From positions 124,001-188,000 of the forward strand of contig DASREE010000032.1 of the NCBI GenBank assembly GCA_035652235.1: 64,000 nucleotides of DNA. The letters are read 5' to 3'. The position numbers and the translations under genes are program-made. The notes under the pieces are model-generated. The model had not been told where the DNA came from. It made no database searches and worked only from the letters and a program-made list of their open reading frames with translations. Origin of the DNA: PALSA-612 sp035652235. GTDB lineage: Bacteria; Actinomycetota; Thermoleophilia; Gaiellales; Gaiellaceae. Positions 1 to 8,900 of the stretch are shown piece by piece (positions within the stretch are counted from its first letter, which is position 1; every line of letters starts with the position of its first letter).

Positions 1-1
1 C

Positions 2-736
2 GACGAGAACGTCCTGGCGGTCGTCGGGCGGCTCGCCGAGCTCGCTCCGGACGACACCGTCCTCGAGATCGGGCCCGGGCTCGGCGTGCTCACCGTCTAC
101 CTCGCCGACCGCGTCTCGCACGTGACGGCGGTCGAGATCGACCGGTCGCTCGAGCCGCGCCTCCTCGAGGCGCTCGCCGGCCGCGGCAACGTCGACCTCG
201 TCTTCGCCGATGCGCTCGCGCTCGACCTGTCGACGCTCGTGCCGCCGCCGTCGAAGCTCGTCTCCAACCTCCCCTACAGCGTCGCCACGCCCATCGTCGC
301 CGACAGCCTGGACGGGCTGCCGTCGGTGACGCGGTGGTGCGTGATGGTGCAGCGCGAGGTGGCCGAGCGGTTCTTCGCGCCGCCGGGGACGAGGGCGTAC
401 GGCTCGGTGTCGGTGCTGCTCCAGCTCGCGACCGAGCGGGTCGGCTTCCACCCGGTCGCACGGGGCGTCTTCCGGCCCCGGCCGAACGTCGACTCGGCGC
501 TCGTCGCCTTTCGGCGCCTGGGGCCGCTGCCGCACGGCTTCGCGGAGGTGAGGCGAGTCGTGCAGGCGGCCTTCGCGCATCGGCGCAAGACGCTCGCGAA
601 CTCGCTCGAGCTGGCAGGCCTCGCCTCGCGCGAGCGGGCGGCGGCGGCGCTCGCGGAGCTCGGGCTCGAGCCGTCCGTCCGCGCCGAGCGGCTGCGGCCC
701 GAGCAGTTCGCGCGGCTCGCGGAGCTCCTCCGGTGA
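2..736 (+). CDS. rsmA: 16S rRNA adenine dimethyltransferase RsmA/KsgA (5' truncated by window)
   Basis: Dimethylates two adjacent adenines in the 3' terminal hairpin of 16S rRNA late in 30S assembly, using SAM. The reading frame is open from the window edge, and 244 residues are visible. The missing N-terminus should hold the usual GQNFL segment; the first visible residues DENV continue it. SAM motif I, VLEIGPGLGVLT, lies at residues 20-31, and the catalytic N-L-P-Y motif of N6-adenine methyltransferases follows (SNLPYSV). The C-terminal helical domain is intact (FAHRRKTLANSL). The stop overlaps the GTG start of ispE, and rsmA-ispE is a common actinobacterial pairing. Identification is secure; only the start lies outside the window. 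Confidence 0.95.
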   Translation, partial: DENVLAVVGRLAELAPDDTVLEIGPGLGVLTVYLADRVSHVTAVEIDRSLEPRLLEALAGRGNVDLVFADALALDLSTLVPPPSKLVSNLPYSVATPIVADSLDGLPSVTRWCVMVQREVAERFFAPPGTRAYGSVSVLLQLATERVGFHPVARGVFRPRPNVDSALVAFRRLGPLPHGFAEVRRVVQAAFAHRRKTLANSLELAGLASRERAAAALAELGLEPSVRAERLRPEQFARLAELLR

Positions 737-1551
737 CGTCCGCTCCCGCGTACGCGAAGCTCAACCTCGCGCTCGTCGTCGGCCCGCTCCGGGCGGACGG
801 GAAGCACGAGCTCGCGACCGTGTACCAACGGATCGATCTGGCCGACCGGGTCGCGCTCGAGCCGGGCGATCGCCTGGAGGTGACAGGCTTCGAGGGAGAC
901 ACGCTGGTCGCCGCGGCGCTCCGCCTTCTCGCCGCTGCCGCCGGAGTCGAGCCCCGCTGGCGAGTCCGGCTCGAGAAGGCGATTCCGGTGGCGGCGGGCC
1001 TGGCCGGCGGAAGCTCGGACGCGGCGGCCGCGCTGCGGCTCGCGAACGATCTGCTCGACCGGCCGCTCGGGCGGGTCGAGCTGCGCTCGCTGGCTGCAGC
1101 GGTCGGCAGCGACGTGCCTTTCTTCCTCGCGCCTGGGCCGCAGCTCGGGACGGGCGACGGCACCCAGCTCGAGCCGCTCGACCTCCCGCTCGACTACCGC
1201 GTCCTGCTCGTCCTGCCGGCGGGGGCGGAGAAGCCGTCCACCGCCGCCGTGTACGCCTCCTTCGACCGGCGGCGCGGCGAGCGAGGCTTCCACGCGCGAC
1301 GGCAGGAGCTGCTCGGGCGCCTGGCCGCGGTCAGACGGGCCAGCGACCTGGCCGCGCTCCCGCGCAACGACCTTGCCCGCTCGCCGCTGGCGGCGGAGCT
1401 CGAGCGGCTCGGCGCCTTCCGCGCCGACGTGAGCGGCGCCGGGCCGACCGTGTACGGGCTGTTCGAGCGAGAGGAGGACGCGGCCGCCGCGCAGCGTGCG
1501 CTGCAGGGGTTGGGGAGGACCTGGACGTGCGCACCGGCGTGGTACGGTTGA
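733..1551 (+). CDS. ispE: 4-diphosphocytidyl-2-C-methyl-D-erythritol kinase
   Basis: GHMP-family kinase of the non-mevalonate (MEP) isoprenoid pathway; it phosphorylates CDP-methylerythritol at the 2-OH. The 272-residue length is normal. The N-terminal AYAKLNLAL segment holds the substrate-binding lysine, and the glycine-rich ATP loop reads AGLAGGSSDAAAA. A C-terminal GHMP motif SGAGPTVYGLF is also present. The start is the GTG at 733, overlapping the rsmA stop by 4 nt (GTGA), so the two genes are translationally coupled. The frame is open further upstream, but that stretch is a shadow of rsmA. Confidence 0.95.
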   Translation: MTSAPAYAKLNLALVVGPLRADGKHELATVYQRIDLADRVALEPGDRLEVTGFEGDTLVAAALRLLAAAAGVEPRWRVRLEKAIPVAAGLAGGSSDAAAALRLANDLLDRPLGRVELRSLAAAVGSDVPFFLAPGPQLGTGDGTQLEPLDLPLDYRVLLVLPAGAEKPSTAAVYASFDRRRGERGFHARRQELLGRLAAVRRASDLAALPRNDLARSPLAAELERLGAFRADVSGAGPTVYGLFEREEDAAAAQRALQGLGRTWTCAPAWYG

Positions 1552-1557
1552 GCATCG

Positions 1558-1908
1558 ATGGAAAGGCAGGCCGAACGCGGCTGGCGCCGGGACACGAAGC
1601 TGCAGATCGCGCTCGGGATCGCGATCTTCGAGGGGCTTGCGGCGTGGCTGCGGACGGACTGGTCGAAGGTCACCATCATCGTCGTCGCCGTGCCGATCAT
1701 CCTCTTCTACCTCCTCGCCGGCCGTTCGGTCGAGTCGAGGCTCGGACGGGAGATCTCCTGGGTGCTGGCGCTGTCGCAGGCGTTCGCCGTGCTCGCGGTC
1801 ATCCTCGCCTACATCCTCAACTGGCTGGCGCTGCTCCTCGCCGCCGTGTTCGCGGTGGTGGCGCTCTACCTGCTCTTTCAGGATCGGCCGCGCCCGGGAG
1901 CGAAGTAG
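1558..1908 (+). CDS. Small integral membrane protein of unknown function
   Basis: A 116-residue protein with three predicted membrane segments, about residues 38-54, 68-86 and 88-106. It has a basic N-terminus (MERQAERGWRRD) and a basic C-terminal tail. No enzyme motif is visible and I do not recognise a family. It starts 6 nt after ispE. A TACGGT box at 1543-1548, inside the end of ispE, lies 9 nt before the ATG and could drive it separately. It precedes the tRNA-Gln gene. Confidence 0.7.
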   Translation: MERQAERGWRRDTKLQIALGIAIFEGLAAWLRTDWSKVTIIVVAVPIILFYLLAGRSVESRLGREISWVLALSQAFAVLAVILAYILNWLALLLAAVFAVVALYLLFQDRPRPGAK

Positions 1909-1918
1909 CCCGCGGGCC

Positions 1919-1924
1919 TATACT
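1919..1924 (+). promoter_or_regulatory. -10 box for tRNA-Gln (and glmU)
   Basis: TATACT lies 18 nt before the mature tRNA 5' end, so a transcript would start about 12 nt upstream of the tRNA. No convincing -35 hexamer is visible. Confidence 0.5.
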
Positions 1925-1942
1925 CCGCCGGTCCGCATCCGA

Positions 1943-2016
1943 TGGGGCGTAGCCAAGCGGTAAGGCAGCGGGTTTTGGTCCCGCGATCCCAGGTTCGAAT
2001 CCTGGCGCCCCAGCCA
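1943..2016 (+). tRNA. tRNA-Gln (anticodon TTG)
   Basis: Cloverleaf read directly. The acceptor strand TGGGGCG (1943-1949) pairs with CGCCCCA (2006-2012). The anticodon stem GCGGG/CCCGC encloses a 7-nt loop TTTTGGT, giving anticodon TTG. The T arm is CCAGG-TTCGAAT-CCTGG. Discriminator G is at 2013 and CCA is encoded at 2014-2016. glmU begins 8 nt later and is probably on the same transcript, so RNase processing would separate them. Confidence 0.97.
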
Positions 2017-2024
2017 TTCCGACC

Positions 2025-3353
2025 ATGAGCCACAACCGGACTCGACTCGCCGCCGTCGTCATGGCCGCGGGCCTCGGCACGCGCATGCGCTCTCGCTTGC
2101 CGAAGCACCTGCACCCGCTCCTCGGCCGGCGGCTCGTCGACTGGACGATCGAGGCCGTGCGTCCGCTCGACCCCGATCCGCTCGTCGTCGTCTGCTCGCC
2201 GGAGAGCGCGGACGCCTTCGACGGCCTCGGCGTCGCCGTGCAGGAGCGGCCGCTCGGCACCGGCGACGCCGTGCGCGTCGCCCGCCCGTCGCTGGAGGAC
2301 GCGGAGCAGGTGCTGGTCGTCTCCGGCGACCATCCGCTCCTCACCGACGACCTGCTGCGGGAGCTCGTCGGCGCGCACCGGCGCAGCCGCGCCGCCGCCA
2401 CCGTCCTGTCGTTCTCGCCGGCCGACCCGCGGGCGTACGGGCGCATCGTCCGCGACGCCGGCGGCCGCCTCGAGCGCATCGTCGAGGCGGCCGACGCGAC
2501 GCCGGAGCAGCTCGCGATCCGCGAGGTCAACTCGTCGATGTACGTGTTCGCGGCGGCGAAGCTCTGGCCTGTGCTCGAGCGCCTCGAGCCGGTCAACGCC
2601 CAGGGCGAGCTGTACCTGACGGACGCGGTCCGCTTCCTCGTCGAGGACGGCGACACCGTCGCCGTGCACGAGGCGCGCGACCCGGCGCTCGTCGAGGGCG
2701 TAAACACACGGGCAGAGCTGGCGTCGGCCGCGGCCGCGCTCCGCGACCGCATCAACGAGAGGCACCTGCTCGCAGGGGTGACGATCGTCGATCCCCAGAC
2801 GACGTGGATCGAGGCGGAGGTGGAGATCGAGCCCGACGTCGTCGTCCAGCCGTTCACGATGCTGCGCGGCTCGACCCGCGTGGAGACGGGCGCCGAGATC
2901 GGGCCGCACGTGGTCGCGGTCGACGCGGTCGTCGGCGCGGGCGCGCTGGTGGGCCCCTTCTGTTACCTTCGCCCGGGCACGGTCCTCGAGGCAGGGGCGA
3001 AGGCGGGCACGTTCGTAGAGATCAAGAACTCGCGCATCGGTGCACGCACGAAGGTGCCGCATCTCTCGTACATCGGCGACGCCGACGTGGGCGAGGACAC
3101 GAACGTCGCGGCTGCGAACGTGACGGTGAACCTGTCCCACCATCCGGGGCGCGGAAAGGGCAGGACGCGGATCGGGCGCAACGTCAGAACCGGCGTCCAG
3201 AATGCATTCGTTGCCCCGGTCGAGATCGGTGACAACGCATGGATAGGCGCGGGGTCGGTGATCACCGAGGACGTGCCCCCCGACTCGCTTGCGATCGCGC
3301 GGGCGCGGCAGGTGACGAAGAAGGGCTACGTCCGTGGAAAGCGCGATCGCTGA
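2025..3353 (+). CDS. glmU: Bifunctional GlcNAc-1-phosphate uridyltransferase / glucosamine-1-phosphate acetyltransferase
   Basis: Makes UDP-GlcNAc for peptidoglycan. The uridyltransferase domain (about residues 1-235) has MAAGLGTRM, the PKHLHPL lysine and GTGDAVRV. The C-terminal left-handed beta-helix (about 255-430) has regular hexapeptide repeats, KAGTFVEIKNS and HLSYIGDADVG, whose His and Tyr correspond to acetyltransferase residues. It is shorter than typical GlmU (442 versus about 455-495). The usual ANYDG motif is replaced by VTVNLSHHPG, so the acetyltransferase site is diverged. The ATG at 2025 lies 8 nt after the tRNA CCA. glmU-prs is the conserved actinobacterial order. Confidence 0.93.
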   Translation: MSHNRTRLAAVVMAAGLGTRMRSRLPKHLHPLLGRRLVDWTIEAVRPLDPDPLVVVCSPESADAFDGLGVAVQERPLGTGDAVRVARPSLEDAEQVLVVSGDHPLLTDDLLRELVGAHRRSRAAATVLSFSPADPRAYGRIVRDAGGRLERIVEAADATPEQLAIREVNSSMYVFAAAKLWPVLERLEPVNAQGELYLTDAVRFLVEDGDTVAVHEARDPALVEGVNTRAELASAAAALRDRINERHLLAGVTIVDPQTTWIEAEVEIEPDVVVQPFTMLRGSTRVETGAEIGPHVVAVDAVVGAGALVGPFCYLRPGTVLEAGAKAGTFVEIKNSRIGARTKVPHLSYIGDADVGEDTNVAAANVTVNLSHHPGRGKGRTRIGRNVRTGVQNAFVAPVEIGDNAWIGAGSVITEDVPPDSLAIARARQVTKKGYVRGKRDR

Positions 3354-3399
3354 GCCGAGTCGCCTCCCGGGTCTCGAGGGGGCGCCGGAGCGCAGGGAG

Positions 3400-4392
3400 A
3401 TGACGACCGGTCACTGGCTCGAGCGGGGGCCGTCCAAGCGGCTGATGGTCTTCTCGGGGCGCTCGCACCCGCAGCTCGCCGCGTCGATCGCGGACAAGCT
3501 CGACGTCGAGCTCGGCGAGATCGAGCTGAAGTCATTCGCGAACGGGGAGACGTACTGCCGCTACGGCGAGTCGATCCGCGGTGCGGACGTCTTCCTCGTG
3601 CAGACCGGCTGCGAGCCCGTCGACCGCAACCTCATGGAGCTGTGCTTCATGATCCAGGCGGCGAAGCTCGCGTCGGCGAAGCGGATCACCGCCGTGATCC
3701 CGTGGTTTCCGTACTCCCGACAGGACCGCAAGGCCAAGCCGCGCGAGCCGATCTCGGGGCGCTACGTCGCCGACATGCTCCAGCTGGCCGGGGCCGACCG
3801 GATCCTGACGATGGACCTCCATGCCGGCCAGATCCAGGGCTTCTTCAGCATCCCGGTCGACCACATGACGGCGCTGCCGCTCTTCGGGCGCCACTTCCGC
3901 GACCTCGGGCTCGAAGGCGAGGATGTGATCTCGGTCGCGCCCGACGCGGGCCGGGCGAAGCACGCGGTCCGCTTCGGCGAGATGATCGGGGCCGGCTTCG
4001 CGATCATGCACAAGACCCGTCCCGGGCACGACGCGGCCGAGGTGACCGAGATCACCGGGCGCGTCGCCGGCAAGGTGGCGATCGTCGGCGACGACGCGAT
4101 CATGACCGGGGGCACGCTGCTCGCAGGAGCGCGCGCGCTCCAGGAGCACGGTGCGAAGGCGGTGTGGGTGTTCGCGACGCACGGCATCTTCTCCAAGGAC
4201 GCGCTGGAGCGGTTCGCCGCCGCGGATCTCGCCGGCATCGTGGTGACGGACACCGTCCCGATCGACCCCCGCCTGCGTCCCGACAACATGACGGTGCTCC
4301 CGATCTCGGGTCTGCTCGCCGAGACGATCATGAACGTGTTCGCCGACGACTCCGTCTCGGCGATCTTCGGCGGCGACACGCAGCTCTTCTGA
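3400..4392 (+). CDS. prs: Ribose-phosphate pyrophosphokinase (PRPP synthase)
   Basis: Transfers pyrophosphate from ATP to ribose-5-phosphate, giving PRPP for nucleotide, His and Trp synthesis. Class I signatures are the N-terminal FSGRSHPQLA, the ATP loop FPYSRQDRK, MDLHAGQIQGFF and the PRPP loop VGDDAIMTGGT. I place the start at ATG 3400 (330 residues): GGAG sits 9 nt upstream and the family normally begins just before FSG. An in-frame GTG at 3334 would add 22 residues not typical of the family and overlap glmU by 20 nt. The position after glmU is conserved in actinobacteria. Confidence 0.93.
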   Translation: MTTGHWLERGPSKRLMVFSGRSHPQLAASIADKLDVELGEIELKSFANGETYCRYGESIRGADVFLVQTGCEPVDRNLMELCFMIQAAKLASAKRITAVIPWFPYSRQDRKAKPREPISGRYVADMLQLAGADRILTMDLHAGQIQGFFSIPVDHMTALPLFGRHFRDLGLEGEDVISVAPDAGRAKHAVRFGEMIGAGFAIMHKTRPGHDAAEVTEITGRVAGKVAIVGDDAIMTGGTLLAGARALQEHGAKAVWVFATHGIFSKDALERFAAADLAGIVVTDTVPIDPRLRPDNMTVLPISGLLAETIMNVFADDSVSAIFGGDTQLF

Positions 4393-4428
4393 CTCACGGC
4401 TCGGGGCCGGCCGCCTCGAGCTTGCGGG

Positions 4429-4434
4429 TACAAT
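4429..4434 (+). promoter_or_regulatory. -10 box for rplY-pth
   Basis: TACAAT lies 8 nt before the rplY GTG, a spacing that predicts an mRNA with little or no leader. It is one of the recurrent start-proximal TANNNT boxes in this window. Confidence 0.55.
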
Positions 4435-4442
4435 CGGCCGCC

Positions 4443-5138
4443 GTGGCAGGAGAGCGGGTCAGGCTGGAGGTGAAGGAGCGCGAACGCGCCGGATCGCGGC
4501 CGAGCTCGCGGCTGCGCCGCGCGGGTCTCGTTCCCGGCGTCCTGTACGGGCGCGGCAAGAAGCCGCACGCGATCGCGGTGCCGGAGCGGACGCTGCGAAG
4601 CGTACTCGCCGGGCCGCACGGACGTCACGCCATCCTCGACGTCGTGCTCGAGGGCCAGAAGACGTCGCACGCCTCGATCCTCAAGGACTTCCAGGTGGAT
4701 CCGATCCGGGGCCGGATCACGCACTTCGACCTGCACGAGGTTCGCCTCGACGAGGTGATCACGGCCCAGGTGGCCGTCGAGCTGGTCGGCGAGGCACCGG
4801 GAGTGCGGCAGGGGGGCGTCCTGTCGGCGCTCGTCAGGGAGGTCACGGTGGAGGCTCTGCCGCTCGGCGTTCCGGACCGCCTCCAGCTCGACCTCAGCGG
4901 GGCCGAGATCGGCGCCACCCTGCGCGTCGCCGACCTCGAGGCACCCGACGGCGTGCGGATCCTCGACGACCCCGACACCGTCATCGCCACGATCGCGGCT
5001 CCGCGCGCGGTCGAGGTCGAGGAGGCCGTCGAGGCGGCTGAGGAGGCGCCCGAGGGTGCCGCGGAGCAGCCGCCGGGGGAGGCGGCGGCCGCAGAGGCGA
5101 CGGGCAGCGAGGCCGGGCCGAGCAGCGTCGAGGGCTGA
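4443..5138 (+). CDS. rplY: 50S ribosomal protein L25, long Ctc/TL5 form
   Basis: Binds 5S rRNA in the large subunit. The N-terminal L25 domain (residues 1-90) has the conserved GLVPGVLYG, and the C-terminal TL5/Ctc beta domain spans about 95-185. A low-complexity Ala/Glu-rich acidic tail covers about 186-231. The 231-residue length is typical of the long form. The GTG start at 4443 is supported by a TACAAT box 8 nt upstream; the longer open frame upstream is a shadow of prs. The TGA stop overlaps the pth ATG (TGATG). Confidence 0.94.
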   Translation: MAGERVRLEVKERERAGSRPSSRLRRAGLVPGVLYGRGKKPHAIAVPERTLRSVLAGPHGRHAILDVVLEGQKTSHASILKDFQVDPIRGRITHFDLHEVRLDEVITAQVAVELVGEAPGVRQGGVLSALVREVTVEALPLGVPDRLQLDLSGAEIGATLRVADLEAPDGVRILDDPDTVIATIAAPRAVEVEEAVEAAEEAPEGAAEQPPGEAAAAEATGSEAGPSSVEG

Positions 5139-5731
5139 TGCGGCTCCCGCGTCGGGGCGACCGCGCCTCGACGCTCGATCTCCTCGTCGCCGGGCTCGGC
5201 AATCCGGGGCGAGAGTACGAGCGTACGCGTCACAACGCAGGATGGCTGGTCGTCGACGAGCTCGCGCGACGGCACGCGGGCGCCTTCCGGGGCAAGTTCT
5301 CCGGGCAGCTGGCGGAGGTCAGGCTGGCGGGGCGGAAGGTGGGGCTGCTCAAGCCCGAGACGTACATGAACGAGTCGGGCCGCTCGATCGCCGCGGCTGC
5401 TCGCTTCTTCAAGGCCCCCGCCGGCATGCTTCTCGTCGTTCACGACGACGTCGACCTCGACGAGGGGCGTCTGCAGGCGCGGCGGGGCGGAGGCCTCGCC
5501 GGCCACAACGGGCTGCGCTCCATCGCGGAGGCGCTCGGAACGCGGGACTTCCTCCGCCTGCGGATCGGGGTGGGACGCCCCGGCCGCGGCGACCGGCGCT
5601 CGGTCGCCGACTTCGTCCTCTCGCCGTTCGAACCCTCGACGGACGTTGAGGCGCTGGTCGGACGGGCCGCGGACGCGGTCGAGACGATCGCGGCCGAGGG
5701 GCTCGAGGTTGCGCAGCAGCGATTCAACTAG
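5138..5731 (+). CDS. pth: Peptidyl-tRNA hydrolase
   Basis: Recycles peptidyl-tRNAs released prematurely from ribosomes. Family hallmarks are LGNPGREYERTRHNAGW, with the catalytic His at residue 32, TYMNESG, and HDDVDLDEG, with the catalytic Asp. GGGLAGHNGLRSI follows. The 197-residue length is standard. The ATG overlaps the rplY stop by one base, so translation is coupled. rplY-pth is a conserved actinobacterial pair. A possible terminator hairpin lies 33 nt downstream. Confidence 0.96.
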   Translation: MRLPRRGDRASTLDLLVAGLGNPGREYERTRHNAGWLVVDELARRHAGAFRGKFSGQLAEVRLAGRKVGLLKPETYMNESGRSIAAAARFFKAPAGMLLVVHDDVDLDEGRLQARRGGGLAGHNGLRSIAEALGTRDFLRLRIGVGRPGRGDRRSVADFVLSPFEPSTDVEALVGRAADAVETIAAEGLEVAQQRFN

Positions 5732-5763
5732 CAGCGAGCGGCGGCGAACCTGGCGGCCACGCC

Positions 5764-5779
5764 GCGGTCACGAGACCGC
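5764..5779 (+). terminator. Hairpin downstream of pth
   Basis: A perfect 6-bp stem, GCGGTC/GACCGC, with a 4-nt loop lies 33 nt after the pth stop. There is no U-tract. The rest of the 229-nt gap before mfd holds a 10-bp palindrome, CACACGTGTG, at 5807-5816 and no convincing gene. Confidence 0.4.
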
Positions 5780-5960
5780 CGTCACGCTTCTGCCACAGGC
5801 CCGTCACACACGTGTGCGCCGCGCGCCGATAGCATCAGCGATCGGGGCGGAGGATGGTGGCCCCGGCGCCTGGCTGGCCGCCGGCGCCGGCGGCCGGCGC
5901 GAGAAGCGGATCGGCGGCGGCGCAACCGGTAGGCGACGACGCTGGAAGTAGACTCGGGGG

Positions 5961-8900
5961 GTGGCGGAACTGCCCGTTCCGGCCGTTCCCATGGACCTGC
6001 TCCCCGTCACCGCACATCAGCCCGTCCTCGCCGCCCTCGCCCGCGAGCTTGCCTCGAGCGAGCGGCTCGCGTCCTTCGCCGATGCGCTGCCCGTAGCCGA
6101 CGCGCGCGTCTCCGAGCCCGCGCTTCCGCTTCTCCTCGCGGCGCTGCAGGTCCGGCTCGGGCGCGGCGTCGTCTGCCTCCTCGCCGACGACGCGGAGGCG
6201 CGGGACGCGGCCGAAGCCGTCTCCTGGTACCTCGGCGACGGGCACGTGGCGCTGATGCCGAGCCGGGGCGTGACCCGCGGCTCGGGGCTCGAGCCGCCGC
6301 CGCACCTGGTCGGCGAGCGTTTCCGCAGCCTTGCCGTGCTCGCCGCCGGGGGTCTCGTCTGCGTCTCGGCGCGCGCGCTCTCCGAGGGCCTTCCGCCCCC
6401 CGAGGTCCGGCCCGGCCCGGTCGAGGTCCGCCCCGGCGACGCACCGGGCACGGACGGCCTCGCCGAGCAGCTCGTCCTCGCCGGCTACGAGCGCGTCGAG
6501 CGGGTCGAGGAGCGCGGGCAGCTCGCGGTGCGTGGAGGCATCGTCGACGTCTACCCGACCACGGGGCGCGAGCCGGTGCGGATCGAGCTGTTCGGCGACG
6601 AGGTGGAGAGCATCCGCGCCTTCTCGCCGTTCACGCAGCGCGCGCTCCGCCCGCTCGACGGGGCCGTGCTCTACCCGGCCGCGGAGCGCAGGCTCGACCT
6701 CGCCGGCCCCGGCGAGCGCCTTGCGGGCGCGGACGGAGGCGGCGAGCGGCGGCCGTACCCGGCCGATGTTGTCGTGCCGCTCCCCGTGACCCCCGACCTG
6801 GTCTGGCGGCCACAGGCGGTGCGTGCCGTCTGGCGCGAGGAGCTCGGCGCGGAGCCGGAGCTCGCACCGGCCGCGCTGCTCGACCCGCTCCCGCAGGGGC
6901 AACCGTTCGCCTTCGAGGCGCAGCGGCCCGCGATCGCCGCGCGGGGGCTGGCCGAGGCCGAGCAGGAGCTGAGCGGGCTGCTGCGCGCCGGGAACCGCGT
7001 CGTCGTCGCCTTCCCGCACCGGGGCGACGCGCTGCGGACGCAGAACCTCCTCCGGCGCGTGGCGGCGGCGCTGTTCGACCCCGGGGACGAGCTGCCGCGC
7101 GAGAGCGGCCTGCTGTTCGCCGTCTCCCCGGCCCGCCGCGGCTTCGTCTGGCGCGACCTCGGGCTCGCGCTCCTGCCCGACACGCAGATCTTCCGCAAGC
7201 GGGCGCCGCGCGGCGCCGTCCGCATGGGCCGGGCGCTGCAGTCGTTCGCCGACCTGCGCACGGGCGACTACGTCGTGCACGAGGACCACGGCGTCGGCCG
7301 GCTGCTCGGCTTCGAGACGAAGACGGTCGCGTCCGTCACGCGCGACTACCTGCTCCTCGCCTTCCGCGGCGACGACCGGCTGTACGTGCCCCACGAGCAG
7401 ATCGGCAAAGTCTCGCGCTACATCGGCGCGGACGGCCGGGCGCCGGCGCTGTCGCGGCTCGGCGGGAAGGCGTGGCAGCTGATCAAGTCGCGGGCCCGGA
7501 CGTCCGCGCGCGAGCTGGCGGGCGACCTGATCCGTCTCTACGCGGAGCGGCAGCAGGCCCCGGGCATCGCCTACGACCTGTCGAGCGAGTGGCTCGACCG
7601 CCTGGAGGCGAGCTTTCCGTACCGGGAGACGGACGACCAGGAGGCGGCGATCGAGGCGGTCAAGCAGGACCTCGAGGCGGCGCAGCCGATGGACCGCCTC
7701 GTCTGCGGCGACGTCGGCTTCGGGAAGACGGAGGTGGCCGTGCGCGCCGCCTTCGCAGTCGCCGTCAACGGGAGGCAGGTGCTCCTGCTCGTGCCGACGA
7801 CGGTGCTCGCACAGCAGCACTGGAACACGTTCCGCGAGCGCTTCGCAGACTTTCCGGTGCGGGTGGAGATGGTCTCCCGCTTCCGCAGGCCGGCCGACGT
7901 GAAGGCGGTGCTCGCCGACTTCGCCGCCGGCAGGGTGGACGTGCTCATCGGCACGCACCGGCTGCTCTCGCGCGACGTCGTGCCGAGCAACCTCGGGCTC
8001 GTGATCGTCGACGAGGAGCAGCGCTTCGGCGTCGCGCAGAAGGAGCTGCTCCGCTCGCTCCGGCTCGAGGTCGACGTGCTCGCGCTGACGGCGACGCCGA
8101 TCCCGCGGACGCTGCACATGTCGCTCGCCGGGCTGCGCGACATCTCGATCATCGAGACGCCGCCCGAGGGTCGGCAGATGATCCGCACGCACGTCGGCGA
8201 GTACGACGAGGAGCTCGTCAAGGCCGCGCTCGAGCGCGAGCGCGCGCGCGGCGGGCAATCCTTCTACCTGCACAACCGGGTCGAGACGATCGAGGCGGCG
8301 GCGGAGCGCCTGCGGGCGCTGTGCCCCGAGCTGCGCGTGCTCGTCGCCCACGGGCAGATGCGGGAGCGCGAGCTCGAGGAGCGCATGGTCTCCTTCCTGC
8401 GCGGCGACGCGGACGTGCTCGTCTCGACGACGATCATCGAGTCGGGGCTCGACATCCCGCAGGCGAACACGCTCGTCGTCGAGCGCGCCGATCTGCTCGG
8501 GCTGGCGCAGCTGTACCAGATCCGCGGCCGCGTCGGGCGCTCCGACGTGCCGGCCCACGCGTACCTCTTCTACCCGGACGCGGCCGAGCTGCCCGCGGAG
8601 GCGCGGGCCCGGCTCGCCACGCTGGCGGATCACACCGAGCTCGGCTCGGGCTTCTCGATCGCGATGCGCGACCTCGAGATCCGCGGCGCCGGCGAGCTGC
8701 TCGGCGCCGAGCAGTCGGGCCACGTCGCCGCGCTCGGGTTCGAGCTGTACGTCGAGCTCCTCAACGAGGCGGTCGCCGAGCTGCAGGGCAGCAGGCGGGT
8801 CGCGCCGCGGCCGGTGCGGGTCGACGCGCGCATCGACGCCTACGTGCCGGCCGGCTACATCGACTCGGAGGCGCTGAAGATCGACCTGCACCGCAGGCTC

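Noticed and set aside
5854..6096. Small plus-strand frame in the pth-mfd gap
   Set aside because: Pro/Ala-rich, overlaps the mfd start in another frame and lacks a ribosome site.
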